Source: an uncultured Bacteroidota bacterium
GTDB lineage: Bacteria > Bacteroidota > Bacteroidia > Flavobacteriales > Flavobacteriaceae
Direction: 5' to 3'
NCBI GenBank assembly: GCA_902544085.1
Contig: CACCAP010000001.1
Location: forward strand, 62,001 to 126,000
Length of the DNA stretch: 64,000 nt
Part shown: piece by piece, positions 47,133 through 56,936 of the stretch
How the letters are laid out: each line of letters begins with the position of its first letter
Position numbering within the stretch: position 1 is the stretch's first letter
The notes under the pieces: model-generated
What the model was told of the DNA's origin: nothing
The model's input: only the letters and a program-made list of their open reading frames with translations
The model's database searches: none
Made by a program: the position numbers and the translations under genes

Positions 47133-49075
47133 TTAAAGTCAAATTTCCAGATGGTAACGAATTAAGTTATGAAGATGGAGTTACACCATTTGAAATTGCT
47201 GAAAAAATAAGTCCTTCACTTGCAAGAGATATTTTGAGTGTGAAGTATAATGATGAAATTATTGAAACTAAAACAAAACTTTTTGATGATGGCAATATAA
47301 AATTTTTTAAATGGGATGATGTTGAGGGGAAAAAGGCCTTTTGGCATTCAACTGCTCATCTTTTAGCACAGGTTATTCTTGATTTATATCCAAATTCAAA
47401 ATTAACCATTGGACCCCCAATCGAAAATGGTTTTTATTATGACGTGGATTTTCAAGAATCAACATTTTCTGAAAAAGATTTTTCCAAAATTGAAAATAAA
47501 ATGATTGAAGAGGCCAGAAAGGATCATTCTTTTACCATGAGAGAAGTTTCAAATTCCGATGCACTTAGCTACTATATGGGACAGAAAAACGAATACAAGT
47601 GTGATATAATTAAGAGTCTTCAAGATGATAAAATTACCTTTTGTGATCATGCTGATTTTACAGATTTATGTAAAGGGGGACATATACCTTCAACAAAATT
47701 TATTAAGAGTATCAAACTATTAAATACTGCAGGAGCATATTGGAGAGGTGATGAAAATAACAAACAACTGACTAGAATTTATGGGATTAGCTTTCCTAAA
47801 GAAAAATTATTAAAAGAATATCTTCAATTATTAGAAGAAGCCAAAAAAAGAGATCATAGGATTTTAGGTAAACAATTGGGTTTATTCACATTTTCAGAAA
47901 ATGTTGGTTTAGGACTTCCGCTATGGTTACCTGAAGGAACGGAACTTAGATCTCGATTGGAGAAATTTTTAAAAAGTGCCCAAAAGAAAGCAGGTTATGA
48001 AATGGTAATAACGCCTCATATTGGTAACAAAAAATTATATGTTCAATCTGGACACTATGATAAATATGGAGAGAGCACATTCTTTCCAATCAAAACACCC
48101 AAAGATGATGAGGAATTTTTACTAAAACCGATGAACTGCCCTCATCATTGTGAAATATATAGTTCACGAAAGTGGAGTTATAAAGATTTACCGGTGAGGT
48201 ATGCTGAATTTGGGACAGTATACCGTTACGAACAGAGTGGAGAATTACATGGATTGACAAGAGTTAGGGGATTTACACAAGATGATGCACATATTTTCTG
48301 TTCACAAGAACAATTATTGGATGAATTTAAAAAAGTAATAGATTTAGTTCTTTATGTTTTCAAATCTCTTGGATTTGAAAAATTTACTGCTCAAATATCT
48401 CTCCGAGATAATGAAAAAACAGATAAATATATCGGTTCTGACAAAGTTTGGAATCTTGCTGAGAAAGCAATTCTTGAAGCTGCAAAATCGAAAAATTTGA
48501 ATTATAGAATTGAGTATGGTGAAGCGGCATTTTATGGTCCTAAACTTGATTTCATGGTTAAAGATGCTTTAAAAAGAGAATGGCAGTTGGGTACAATTCA
48601 AGTTGATTACAACTTACCAGAGAGGTTTAATCTTACTTTCCGAAACAAGAAAAATGAAGATGAGAGACCTGTAATGATTCATAGAGCACCATTTGGAAGT
48701 TTAGAAAGATTTATTGCTATACTAATTGAGCATACCGCAGGTGTTTTTCCTCTTTGGCTAGCAACAAATCAAATTACTCTTATATCTGTTGGTGAAAAAC
48801 ACCAGAATTACACCCAAAAAGTTTTAAATTTATTAGAAAAAGACGAAATTCGCGCATCTGCTGACTTTAGGAATGAAACCGTTAGTAAGAAAATATTAGA
48901 AGCAGAAATGAAAAAAACTCACATTATGGGTATAATTGGAGACAAAGAAATTGATAACAACGAAGTAACAATTAGACTTAGAGGTGGTGAAATAGTTGGA
49001 GCTATAAAAATTGATTCACTAATAGATTATATAGCTCAAAAAATAAATGAATCAAGAATAATTAACCTAAAATAA
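47129..49075 (+). CDS. thrS: threonyl-tRNA synthetase
   Basis: This 648-residue class II synthetase has domains in order: TGS (about residues 1-62), tRNA-SAD editing domain with [11 protein letters not shown] near 72, catalytic core with [12 protein letters not shown] near 335 (zinc Cys/His) and [20 protein letters not shown] near 365, and a C-terminal anticodon-binding domain. It leads the conserved thrS-infC-rpmI-rplT cluster. Confidence 0.97.
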   Translation: MIKVKFPDGNELSYEDGVTPFEIAEKISPSLARDILSVKYNDEIIETKTKLFDDGNIKFFKWDDVEGKKAFWHSTAHLLAQVILDLYPNSKLTIGPPIENGFYYDVDFQESTFSEKDFSKIENKMIEEARKDHSFTMREVSNSDALSYYMGQKNEYKCDIIKSLQDDKITFCDHADFTDLCKGGHIPSTKFIKSIKLLNTAGAYWRGDENNKQLTRIYGISFPKEKLLKEYLQLLEEAKKRDHRILGKQLGLFTFSENVGLGLPLWLPEGTELRSRLEKFLKSAQKKAGYEMVITPHIGNKKLYVQSGHYDKYGESTFFPIKTPKDDEEFLLKPMNCPHHCEIYSSRKWSYKDLPVRYAEFGTVYRYEQSGELHGLTRVRGFTQDDAHIFCSQEQLLDEFKKVIDLVLYVFKSLGFEKFTAQISLRDNEKTDKYIGSDKVWNLAEKAILEAAKSKNLNYRIEYGEAAFYGPKLDFMVKDALKREWQLGTIQVDYNLPERFNLTFRNKKNEDERPVMIHRAPFGSLERFIAILIEHTAGVFPLWLATNQITLISVGEKHQNYTQKVLNLLEKDEIRASADFRNETVSKKILEAEMKKTHIMGIIGDKEIDNNEVTIRLRGGEIVGAIKIDSLIDYIAQKINESRIINLK

Positions 49076-49080
49076 AAGTC

Positions 49081-49641
49081 ATAGCACTAAGAAGGAAAAG
49101 GGGGAAAAGACCCGGAAGAATAATAAAAAAAAATCCTCACAAAATCAACGGTGAGATTACAGCTCAAGAAGTAAGATTGGTTGGAGACAATGTGGATGTA
49201 GGGATTTATCCAGTCAGTGAGGCGTTATTCATAGCAAAAAAACTAGAAACAGACCTCGTTGAAATTTCCCCAAAAGCAGATCCACCTGTCTGCAAGGCAA
49301 TGGACTACAAAAAGTTTTTATACGATCAGAAAAAAAGAGAAAAGTATTTAAAAGCCAAAACTCAGAAAGTGGTTGTCAAAGAAATCAGATTTGGTCCTCA
49401 AACCGACATACACGACTATGAGTTCAAAAAAAAGCATGCTATAAAATTTTTAGAGGACGGAGCAAAACTTAAAGCTTTTGTTTTTTTTAAAGGAAGATCA
49501 ATTATTTTTAAAGAACAAGGGCAAATTTTATTGTTAAAATTAGCACAAGAATTAGAAGAATATGGAAAAGTTGAGCAATTACCTGTGCTAGAAGGAAAAA
49601 AAATGATTATGTTTGTGAGCCCAAAAAAAGTAAAGAAGTAG
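49081..49641 (+). CDS. infC: translation initiation factor IF-3, non-canonical AUA start
   Basis: This protein has about 186 residues when read from ATA at 49081. The upstream codons translate as [13 protein letters not shown] then [21 protein letters not shown], which is the conserved IF-3 N-terminus, so the frame must begin near 49081. No ATG, GTG or TTG occurs between the in-frame stop at 49063 and that block. The TTG at 49177 would remove 32 conserved residues. infC with a rare start codon (AUU in E. coli) is known to be autoregulated by IF-3. The C-terminal domain carries [17 protein letters not shown]. It lies 5 nt after thrS. Confidence 0.9.
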   Translation: MALRRKRGKRPGRIIKKNPHKINGEITAQEVRLVGDNVDVGIYPVSEALFIAKKLETDLVEISPKADPPVCKAMDYKKFLYDQKKREKYLKAKTQKVVVKEIRFGPQTDIHDYEFKKKHAIKFLEDGAKLKAFVFFKGRSIIFKEQGQILLLKLAQELEEYGKVEQLPVLEGKKMIMFVSPKKVKK

Positions 49642-49644
49642 TCA

Positions 49645-49842
49645 ATGAGTAAAATGAAAACTAAATCTAGTGCAAAAAAAAGATTTAAAGTTACTGGAAC
49701 TGGTAAAATTAAAAGAAAGCATGCTTTCAAAAATCACATATTAACAAAAAAATCAAAAAAAAGAAAGCTAAAACTTACCCATGATGGCTTGGTGAGTGAT
49801 AGCGATCTTAACAACATAAAAAAACAGCTCAGACTCAAATAG
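49645..49842 (+). CDS. rpmI: 50S ribosomal protein L35
   Basis: This 65-residue, strongly basic protein has the family core [19 protein letters not shown] and [12 protein letters not shown]. It begins 3 nt after infC. It lies in the standard infC-rpmI-rplT order. Confidence 0.96.
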   Translation: MSKMKTKSSAKKRFKVTGTGKIKRKHAFKNHILTKKSKKRKLKLTHDGLVSDSDLNNIKKQLRLK

Positions 49843-49864
49843 AAAAATAGTTTCACCAAACAAA

Positions 49865-49890
49865 AGGTATAAGCTTCTACTGAAGCACCT
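49865..49890 (+). promoter_or_regulatory. bulged stem-loop between rpmI and rplT
   Basis: AGGT-(ATAA bulge)-GCTTC-TACT-GAAGC-ACCT folds as an outer 4-bp and inner 5-bp stem with a one-sided bulge and a four-base loop. It ends 18 nt before rplT. L20 controls its own genes through mRNA structure in other bacteria, so this is a candidate autoregulatory site. Confidence 0.45.
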
Positions 49891-49908
49891 AAGTTAAAAT
49901 AATACAAA

Positions 49909-50253
49909 ATGGCAAGATCGGTAAACTCAGTTGCATCAAGAAAAAGAAGAAAAAAAATCCTCAAAAAAGCCAAAGGTTACTTTGGAAGAAGGAAAAACGT
50001 TTATACTGTAGCAAAAAATGCAGTTGAAAAAGCACTAACATACGCATACAGAGACAGAAGAAATAAAAAACGTAGTTTCAGATCCTTATGGATTTTAAGA
50101 ATTAATGCGGCAGCAAGACAAAATGGATTAACTTACTCAGAACTAATCCACAAGCTTAAAGAAAACAAAGTAAATATAAACAGAAAGGTTTTGGCTGATA
50201 TTGCTATGAATGATTTGGATAAGTTTTCAAAATTAATAAAACAATTAAAATAA
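49909..50253 (+). CDS. rplT: 50S ribosomal protein L20
   Basis: This 114-residue basic protein has the typical [20 protein letters not shown] opening, [20 protein letters not shown] near residue 23, and [18 protein letters not shown] near 61. It is an early-assembly 23S rRNA binder. Its last codons overlap the end of convergent dnaB by 9 bp. Confidence 0.97.
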   Translation: MARSVNSVASRKRRKKILKKAKGYFGRRKNVYTVAKNAVEKALTYAYRDRRNKKRSFRSLWILRINAAARQNGLTYSELIHKLKENKVNINRKVLADIAMNDLDKFSKLIKQLK

Positions 50254-51762
50254 GTCTTCTTCCTCCTCAGACCTATACGATCCACTTTCAAAAGCCTGAT
50301 CGGGATTGACCTTTTTCTGTACATTAATTTTTGATTGATACTCAAAAGGATTTTCAAATGAAGATAAATTTTCAAATTTACCAAGTGAATTGATAAATTT
50401 GAGCTTTATGGAACTAAGACCACCGTTCCTGTGCTTAGCAACGATAAATTCTGCTTGACCAAGTGCTGGAGATCTCTCCTCATCATCCCATTCATCAATT
50501 TTATAATATTCAGGGCGATACAAAAAAGATACAATATCAGCATCTTGCTCGATTGCACCAGATTCTCTTAAATCGGATAAAATCGGTCTTTTAGTACCAC
50601 CTCTCAGCTCTACTGCTCGGGATAATTGCGATAATGCAATAATTGGTATATCGAGTTCCTTGGCCAAAGCTTTTAAATTTCTTGAAATTGTAGAAATTTC
50701 TTGTTCTCTGTTGCCAGTTTTCTGACTTGAACCTAATGTCATAAGCTGTAAATAATCTACTACAATTAGTTTTATGCCAAACTGAGAGGACAATCTTCTA
50801 GCCTTTGCTCTTAATTCAAAAATGGATAGTGAGGGTGTATCATCTATATAAAGTGGTGCGTTTTCAAGATTATTAACTTTAATATTTAACAATTCCCACT
50901 CAAATTTTTCCAATTTTCCTGTTCTTAATTTTTCTGAATTTAATCCAGTTTCAGAAGAAATTAACCTAGTTATCAATTGAATAGCAGACATCTCCAATGA
51001 GAAAAATGCAACTGGGATATTATTTCCTACAGTAATATTTCTCGCCATCGAAAGAGTAAATGCTGTTTTACCCATTCCAGGTCTTGCTGCTACAATTATT
51101 AAATCACTGGGTTGCCAGCCAGAGGTTAATCTATCAATTTCTCCAAAACCTGAAGGAATACCGCTCAAACCTTGTTTTTTAGAAATTTCCTCAATTTTTT
51201 TCTTTGCCGCTAAAACTAAATCCTCAGCAGATTGTGTATTTTTTTTCAGATTTCGTTGAGATATGTCATAAATCCTAGATTCAGCTTTATCCAGCAAATC
51301 AAAAACATCTGAAGTCTCATCATATGATTCTTCAATGATATCATTGGAAATTGAAATCAGCTTTCTTTGAATAAATTTTTGTAAAATGATTCGTGAATGA
51401 AATTCAATATGAGCCGACGAGGAAACTTTTTGAGATAACTCAATTAAATAATAATCTCCACCTACTAAATTTAAATTTCCATCTTTTTTTAATTGAAACG
51501 AAACAGTTTTTATATCAATTGGCTCCTGTTTTTCAAACAGACTAATTATTGAGTTAAAAATTAATTGATGGCTTTCTTTATAGAATGCCTCAGGCTGAAG
51601 AATATCAATGACTTCATCAACGCCCTTTTTATCAATCATCATTGCCCCCAAAACCACCTCTTCTAAATCAACAGCCTGTGGAGGTAATTTCCCTTTTTGA
51701 AGTGAAAATACTGAGGCTTTTTCACCATATTGTTCAACATTAATATTTGAAACTCTTTTCAT
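50245..51762 (-). CDS. dnaB: replicative DNA helicase DnaB
   Basis: This 505-residue helicase has an N-terminal DnaB domain with [19 protein letters not shown] near residue 27 and a RecA-like core with Walker [15 protein letters not shown] near 223. [15 protein letters not shown] follows near 250, with [10 protein letters not shown] near 330 and [10 protein letters not shown] near 374. There is no intein. It follows accA by a 102-nt gap that holds a short palindrome. Confidence 0.97.
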   Translation of the reverse strand: MKRVSNINVEQYGEKASVFSLQKGKLPPQAVDLEEVVLGAMMIDKKGVDEVIDILQPEAFYKESHQLIFNSIISLFEKQEPIDIKTVSFQLKKDGNLNLVGGDYYLIELSQKVSSSAHIEFHSRIILQKFIQRKLISISNDIIEESYDETSDVFDLLDKAESRIYDISQRNLKKNTQSAEDLVLAAKKKIEEISKKQGLSGIPSGFGEIDRLTSGWQPSDLIIVAARPGMGKTAFTLSMARNITVGNNIPVAFFSLEMSAIQLITRLISSETGLNSEKLRTGKLEKFEWELLNIKVNNLENAPLYIDDTPSLSIFELRAKARRLSSQFGIKLIVVDYLQLMTLGSSQKTGNREQEISTISRNLKALAKELDIPIIALSQLSRAVELRGGTKRPILSDLRESGAIEQDADIVSFLYRPEYYKIDEWDDEERSPALGQAEFIVAKHRNGGLSSIKLKFINSLGKFENLSSFENPFEYQSKINVQKKVNPDQAFESGSYRSEEEEDLF

Positions 51763-51793
51763 ACTTCTAACATAAAAAAATAAAAATGAAATA

Positions 51794-51805
51794 TTGAATA
51801 TTCAA
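51794..51805. repeat. 12-bp palindrome upstream of dnaB
   Basis: TTGAATATTCAA is fully self-complementary and lies 31 nt before the dnaB ATG in the accA-dnaB gap. It might be an operator or chance in A/T-rich DNA. I see no clear TAnnTTTG box here. Confidence 0.25.
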
Positions 51806-51864
51806 CTAAAATAAACGAACAGAATTTTGTTGATAATTATTCAAAAATTGTTAATAGCAGAAAA

Positions 51865-52818
51865 TTAATCTTTATAAATACCCATATCAGTAAACCTTGA
51901 CATTCTATTTTCAAGTAATTTAGAAATACTTTGTTTTTTTAGGTTAAGGAATGTATTTATCACTTCCTTTTTAAGTGTTGCGTATATCTTTTGAGGGTTT
52001 TGATGTGCTCCACCAAGAGGTTCTTTTATGATTTTATCAATTAGTTTATTTTTTTTCATGTCGTGAGGTGTCAACTTTAGTGCCTCTGCGGCTTGTTCTT
52101 TATGATCCCAACTTCTCCACAAAATTGAAGAACATGATTCAGGGGAAATAACAGAATACCATGTGTTTTCAAGCATCATTATTTTGTCACCGACTCCAAT
52201 CCCTAGAGCACCCCCTGAGGCACCCTCCCCAATTACAACGACAATAATTTGGGTCCTTATTTTAAACATTTCGTACAAATTTCTTGCAATAGCTTCAGCT
52301 TGTCCTTTTTCTTCAGCTTCAATTCCTGGATAAGCTCCAGGCGTATCAATAAGTGTAACAATAGGTAATGAAAATTTTTCAGCTAACTTCATCAATCTAA
52401 GTGCTTTTCTGTAGCCCTCAGGGTTTGCCATTCCAAAGTTTCTGTATTGTCTGCTTTTGATATTATTACCTTTTTGCTGACCGATAAACATAAATGTTTG
52501 ATTATCCAACTTTCCAAGACCCCCTATCATTGCTTTATCATCTGAAATATTTCTATCACCATGAAGCTCAAGAAATCTGCCATCTGTCATATTGTTAAGA
52601 TAATCAAGAGTGTACGGTCTTGATGGGTGTCTAGAAAGTTGCACTCTTTGCCATGCGTTTATTGAGCTGTAAATCTCTTTTTTCTTTAATTGTATCTTTA
52701 ATTTGATTTCCTTTAGGGTATCTTTTACATCAATCTTACCCTCATTTCCTAATTTTTTACAATTTTCCAATTGTTCATTAAGATCTTTTAAAGGTAATTC
52801 AAAATCAAGGTATTCCAT
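51865..52818 (-). CDS. accA: acetyl-CoA carboxylase carboxyltransferase subunit alpha
   Basis: This 317-residue subunit of acetyl-CoA carboxylase makes malonyl-CoA for fatty-acid synthesis. It starts [16 protein letters not shown] and has [15 protein letters not shown] near residue 64, the conserved [17 protein letters not shown] near 158, and [18 protein letters not shown] near 195. A TATATTTA box (7 of 8 to consensus) lies 5 nt before the ATG. Confidence 0.97.
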   Translation of the reverse strand: MEYLDFELPLKDLNEQLENCKKLGNEGKIDVKDTLKEIKLKIQLKKKEIYSSINAWQRVQLSRHPSRPYTLDYLNNMTDGRFLELHGDRNISDDKAMIGGLGKLDNQTFMFIGQQKGNNIKSRQYRNFGMANPEGYRKALRLMKLAEKFSLPIVTLIDTPGAYPGIEAEEKGQAEAIARNLYEMFKIRTQIIVVVIGEGASGGALGIGVGDKIMMLENTWYSVISPESCSSILWRSWDHKEQAAEALKLTPHDMKKNKLIDKIIKEPLGGAHQNPQKIYATLKKEVINTFLNLKKQSISKLLENRMSRFTDMGIYKD

Positions 52819-52843
52819 TGGGCTAAATATACATTAACAAACT

Positions 52844-53920
52844 TTATTTTTGAGATAATTTTAAAATATAAATAGTAACAAAAGCAAATATAAAATTGGG
52901 TATCCAGGCTCCTGCATAAGGATTTAAGTTAGACTCGGTAACAAGTACTGAAAAAAACTTATCAAAAAAAACAAAAATAAATGCAAGGGTTATACCTAAA
53001 GCTAAATTTAAACCTATTCCACCTCTTTTTTTAAATGATGATACTACTACAGCTAGCACAGTTAATATAATTACAGAAATTGGGATTGTTATTCTTTTAT
53101 TTTTTTCTAAGATGTGATTATTCAGAAGTGGAGATCCACTTTTTCTTTCACTTTCAATAAAATTATTAAGTTCAAAAAAATTAAGAGTTTTTGCTTGATA
53201 ATTAATAATTTCTAAATCGGACATACTAAAATTAAAAACAGTATCAAAAATTCTTTTAGTTTCAATTTTTTCTGAATCAGAACTAAACTTTCTTTTAAAA
53301 TAATCAGTTAGCCTAAATAAACTATCATCCTCTATCCATCTTATATTTCTTGCAAGTATTTTTTCTTTTAATTCATTACCATTAAATTTTTCCAACGAAA
53401 AATTATAGGCTTGATTTCTTGTTTTATTATATGAACTAACATATAAATATTCATCATCAGAGATTTGTTTGTAAACAGCTCTCAAAGAATTATTTTTATT
53501 TTTTTTACTTAAATACTTACTTTGAAAAATTGTGAAATTCTCATTTTTTTCAGGAATTATAAACATACCAGAGATCAGCGAAAGCAGTGCAATTGTAAAA
53601 GATGTTATTAAAAATGGCTGCAAATACCTATTAAATGAAACACCAGAACTTAGAATTGCAATTACTTCTGAGTTTGTAGATAATTTTGAAGTGAACCAGA
53701 TTACTGCCAGGAAAACAAAAATTGGAAATAAAAAATACCCATAGTACCAGATAAAATCCAAGTAATAATTAAATACTTCATTGAAACCTAAATCATGTTC
53801 CTTAAACTTGTCTATTTTTTCTGAGACATCAACCAAAATTCCAATAGGAATGAAAAGGAGAAACATAAATAAAAATGACTTCAAAAACTGTTTAATTATA
53901 TAAAGGTCAATAATCTTCAT
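52844..53920 (-). CDS. LptF/LptG (YjgP/YjgQ) family permease
   Basis: This 358-residue inner-membrane protein has three N-terminal helices, a periplasmic beta-jellyroll-type region (about residues 120-265) and three C-terminal helices (about 275-355). This is the LptF/LptG layout for lifting lipopolysaccharide from the inner membrane. It begins IIDLYIIKQFLKSF, as the family does. It shares 1 nt with the tgt stop (TAATG), so is probably translated with tgt. F or G cannot be decided. Confidence 0.9.
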   Translation of the reverse strand: MKIIDLYIIKQFLKSFLFMFLLFIPIGILVDVSEKIDKFKEHDLGFNEVFNYYLDFIWYYGYFLFPIFVFLAVIWFTSKLSTNSEVIAILSSGVSFNRYLQPFLITSFTIALLSLISGMFIIPEKNENFTIFQSKYLSKKNKNNSLRAVYKQISDDEYLYVSSYNKTRNQAYNFSLEKFNGNELKEKILARNIRWIEDDSLFRLTDYFKRKFSSDSEKIETKRIFDTVFNFSMSDLEIINYQAKTLNFFELNNFIESERKSGSPLLNNHILEKNKRITIPISVIILTVLAVVVSSFKKRGGIGLNLALGITLAFIFVFFDKFFSVLVTESNLNPYAGAWIPNFIFAFVTIYILKLSQK

Positions 53921-55050
53921 TATAATTTATTATCTAGTTTTTTTACCATAGTGTTTTTCCAACTAACAAAATCTCCATCTAAAATTTTTTCTTTTGTTTT
54001 TTTTATTATCCAACTGTAAAAACCTAGATTATGTATTGTTGCAATTTGTTTACCTAAATTTTCATTAATTGAAAAAAGATGACGTAAATATGCTTTTGAA
54101 TACTGACTATCTACAAAAGTCAATCCATTGGGATCAATTTGAGAGAAATCATTTTTCCATTTTTCATTTTTAATATTAATTTTTCCCTCAGAGGTGAAAA
54201 GCATACCATTCCTGGCATTTCTAGTTGGCATTACACAATCAAACATATCAATACCCAAAGATATATTTTCTAAAATATTTGATGGTGTTCCAACACCCAT
54301 TAAGTATCTTGGTTTTGCTTCAGGAAGTTTATCGCAAACTATTTCACACATTTCATACATTATGTCGTGTGGCTCGCCCACTGAAAGGCCACCAATTGCA
54401 TTTCCTGGTAGGTCCATTGATGAAATAAATTCTGCTGATTCACGTCTTAAATCTGCATATACACTTCCTTGAACAATTGGGAACAAAAACTGATTTCGTA
54501 AATTATTATTTTTAGTCTTTTTAAATTCTTTGATACATCTTTGAAGCCACCTATGGGTGAGATTCATTGATTTTCTAGCATAATTTTTTTCACAAGGATA
54601 TGGTGTGCACTCATCAAATGCCATGATGATATCTGCACCAATATTTTTTTGAATTTGAATTGCCATCTCAGGGCTAAAAAAATGGTAAGAACCGTCGATA
54701 TGTGATTTAAATTTAACACCATCCTCCTCAATTTTTCTGTTTGCGGAGAGTGAGTAAACTTGATATCCTCCGCTGTCTGTCAAAACATGTCTATCCCAAG
54801 ACATAAAATTGTGAATACCCCCCGAATTATTGATTATCTCGTCTCCAGGACGAAGATACAGGTGATAGGTGTTGGCTAGTATAATTTGTGGATCAGAAGT
54901 CTCTATCAAATCTTTTCCATGTAAACCTTTTATAGCAGCTGAGGTTGCAACAGGCATAAAAATTGGAGTTTCAATTTTACTGCCATTCAGCGAAATTTCT
55001 GCTATCCTAGCTCTGGTTTTCGTATCTTTTTTTATAATTTTAAAATGCAC
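53920..55050 (-). CDS. tgt: queuine tRNA-ribosyltransferase (Tgt), lacking the usual zinc cysteines
   Basis: This 376-residue enzyme exchanges G34 for preQ1 in tRNAs. It has ETPIFMPVATSAAIKG near residue 27, VLTDSGGYQVYSLS near 91 (catalytic-type Asp), MAFDECTPYP near 145, GGLSVGEPHD near 222, and VMPTRNARNGMLF near 268. The region that normally holds the CxCxxC zinc site reads DPNGLTFVDSQYSKAYLRHL with no Cys. The later IHNL His remains. The start is GTG, which gives the family N-terminus, and a -7 box lies only 4 nt upstream. Confidence 0.94.
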   Translation of the reverse strand: MHFKIIKKDTKTRARIAEISLNGSKIETPIFMPVATSAAIKGLHGKDLIETSDPQIILANTYHLYLRPGDEIINNSGGIHNFMSWDRHVLTDSGGYQVYSLSANRKIEEDGVKFKSHIDGSYHFFSPEMAIQIQKNIGADIIMAFDECTPYPCEKNYARKSMNLTHRWLQRCIKEFKKTKNNNLRNQFLFPIVQGSVYADLRRESAEFISSMDLPGNAIGGLSVGEPHDIMYEMCEIVCDKLPEAKPRYLMGVGTPSNILENISLGIDMFDCVMPTRNARNGMLFTSEGKINIKNEKWKNDFSQIDPNGLTFVDSQYSKAYLRHLFSINENLGKQIATIHNLGFYSWIIKKTKEKILDGDFVSWKNTMVKKLDNKL

Positions 55051-55054
55051 TTTT

Positions 55055-55062
55055 CAAATATA
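55055..55062 (-). promoter_or_regulatory. predicted -7 box for tgt, near-leaderless
   Basis: The minus strand reads TATATTTG, exact TAnnTTTG, ending 4 nt before the GTG start of tgt. Transcription would begin at or beside the start codon. Confidence 0.5.
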
Positions 55063-55141
55063 TTAATATATAGTATCACAAAAGTTAATAAGTTTGATAA
55101 AGATTTGCCTTTAACAAATTATAGATAAGTATTTTCATATC

Positions 55142-55978
55142 ATGACAAGTAGCCAAAAGTTAGTTTTTCAAATTAGACGAGATATTGTAAGAATGGTGCA
55201 TTCAAATAATTCAGGCCACCCTGGTGGATCACTCGGTTGCACTGAGTTTTTTGTTGTTTTGTTCTTTGAAATTATGAAAAGAAAGAATGAATTTGAAATG
55301 AATGGTTTTGATGAAGATCTCTTTTTCTTATCAAATGGCCATATTTCGCCCGTTTTCTACAGTACGCTAGCGAGAGCTGGGTACTTTCCAATTAAAGAAT
55401 TGTCAACCTTTAGAGATATTGATTCAAGGTTACAGGGACATCCAACAACTCATGAAGGACTACCAGGTGTCAGGATAGCTAGTGGATCACTTGGACAGGG
55501 CATGTCTGTAGCTATAGGTGCAGCATTGTCAAAAAAAATGAATGGGGAAAAAAATATAATTTATAGCCTTCATGGTGACGGCGAGCTTCAAGAAGGACAA
55601 AACTGGGAAGCTATAATGTATGCGGCCGCTAATAAAGTGGATAATTTAATTTGTACGATTGATAACAACAATAAACAAATTGATGGAGATCTAAAAGAGG
55701 TTTTAGATTTAGGAAATATTGAGTCAAAATTCAAGAGTTTTGGTTGGTTAACGATTAATTTAGAAAATGGGAATGATTTATCTCAGGTTAACCAAGCACT
55801 AAAGTATGCCAGAGATAAATGCTTTGATGGAAAACCTGTTGTTATAATAATGAAGACTGTTATGGGTAATGGTGTAGATTATATGATGGGAACGCACAAA
55901 TGGCATGGTATAGCCCCAAATGATCAAGAACTCGAAATTGCTTTAACCCAAAACCCAGAAACACTAAAAGATTATTAA
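55142..55978 (+). CDS. transketolase, N-terminal (TPP-binding) subunit
   Basis: This 278-residue subunit is half of a split transketolase. It has SNNSGHPGGSLGCTEFFVVLF near residue 21, LSNGHISPVFYS near 62, ASGSLGQGMSVAIG near 115, and the thiamine-diphosphate motif GDGELQEGQNWEA near 145, continuing to NN. Together with the next gene (3-nt gap) it equals a full-length enzyme of the non-oxidative pentose phosphate pathway. Confidence 0.95.
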   Translation: MTSSQKLVFQIRRDIVRMVHSNNSGHPGGSLGCTEFFVVLFFEIMKRKNEFEMNGFDEDLFFLSNGHISPVFYSTLARAGYFPIKELSTFRDIDSRLQGHPTTHEGLPGVRIASGSLGQGMSVAIGAALSKKMNGEKNIIYSLHGDGELQEGQNWEAIMYAAANKVDNLICTIDNNNKQIDGDLKEVLDLGNIESKFKSFGWLTINLENGNDLSQVNQALKYARDKCFDGKPVVIIMKTVMGNGVDYMMGTHKWHGIAPNDQELEIALTQNPETLKDY

Positions 55979-55981
55979 ATA

Positions 55982-56935
55982 ATGTTTGGATTTAAAAACT
56001 ATGGAAATATTGACACTAGATCAGGATTCGGAGTTGGATTAGTTGAGGCTGCATCTAAAAATAAAGATATTGTTGCTCTTTGTGCAGATTTGACTGGATC
56101 ATTGAAAATGAATGATTTTAAAAATAAATATCCAAATAGATTTTTTCAAATTGGTATTGCAGAGGCTAATATGATTGGAATTGCTGCGGGTATGACAATT
56201 GGAAAAAAAATTCCTTACACAGGCACTTTTGCCAATTTCTCAACAGGGAGAGTTTATGATCAAATCCGACAATCAGTTGCCTACTCTAATAAAAATGTTA
56301 AAATATGCGCCTCACACGCTGGTATCACACTTGGAGAGGATGGTGCAACTCATCAGATTTTGGAAGACATTGGAATGATGAAAATGCTTCCCGGAATGGT
56401 TGTTATCAATCCATGCGATTTTAATCAAACAAAGGCAGCAACTATTGAGATATCTAAATACTATGGTCCAGTTTACCTCAGATTTGGAAGGCCTAAAGTA
56501 CCAAATTTTACGCCTGAGAATCAAAGTTTTAAGATTGGAAAAGGAATTAGATTAATTGAAGGTAGTGATGTAACAATAGTGTGTACAGGTCATCTAGTTT
56601 GGCACGCTATTGAGTCTGCTGTTTTTCTAAAAAAGAAAGGAATTTCAGCAGAGGTTATTAATATTCACACCATAAAACCACTGGATGAAGAAATTATCTT
56701 AAAATCTCTTGAAAAAACAGGTTGTGTTGTTAGTGCAGAAGAACACAACACCATAGGTGGATTGGGAGAATCAGTAGCATCATTAATTGTAAAAAACAAA
56801 TTAGTTCCTATGGAATTTGTTGGTGTAAATGATCAATTTGGAGAATCTGGAAAACCAGCTGAATTAATGAAAAAATATGGACTATCAACTGAATCAATTG
56901 TTGACAAGTGCCTTAAGGTTTTAAAAAGAAAATAA
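55982..56935 (+). CDS. transketolase, C-terminal (pyrimidine-binding) subunit
   Basis: This 317-residue partner of the preceding gene has the pyrimidine-domain segment FFQIGIAEANMIGIAAGM near residue 57, HAGITLGEDGATHQILED near 108, and a C-terminal domain with VVSAEEHNTIGGLGESVA near 245. It forms the active site with the N-terminal subunit. It ends 1 nt from the FKBP gene on the other strand. Confidence 0.95.
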   Translation: MFGFKNYGNIDTRSGFGVGLVEAASKNKDIVALCADLTGSLKMNDFKNKYPNRFFQIGIAEANMIGIAAGMTIGKKIPYTGTFANFSTGRVYDQIRQSVAYSNKNVKICASHAGITLGEDGATHQILEDIGMMKMLPGMVVINPCDFNQTKAATIEISKYYGPVYLRFGRPKVPNFTPENQSFKIGKGIRLIEGSDVTIVCTGHLVWHAIESAVFLKKKGISAEVINIHTIKPLDEEIILKSLEKTGCVVSAEEHNTIGGLGESVASLIVKNKLVPMEFVGVNDQFGESGKPAELMKKYGLSTESIVDKCLKVLKRK

Positions 56936-56936
56936 A

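Noticed and set aside
49177-49179. TTG as the infC start
   Set aside because: It would delete the conserved N-terminal block ([15 protein letters not shown]) encoded in frame immediately upstream.
55142-56935. Split transketolase as a frameshifted pseudogene
   Set aside because: Each half has its own start and full domain, with an orderly 3-nt gap; two-subunit transketolases are common.
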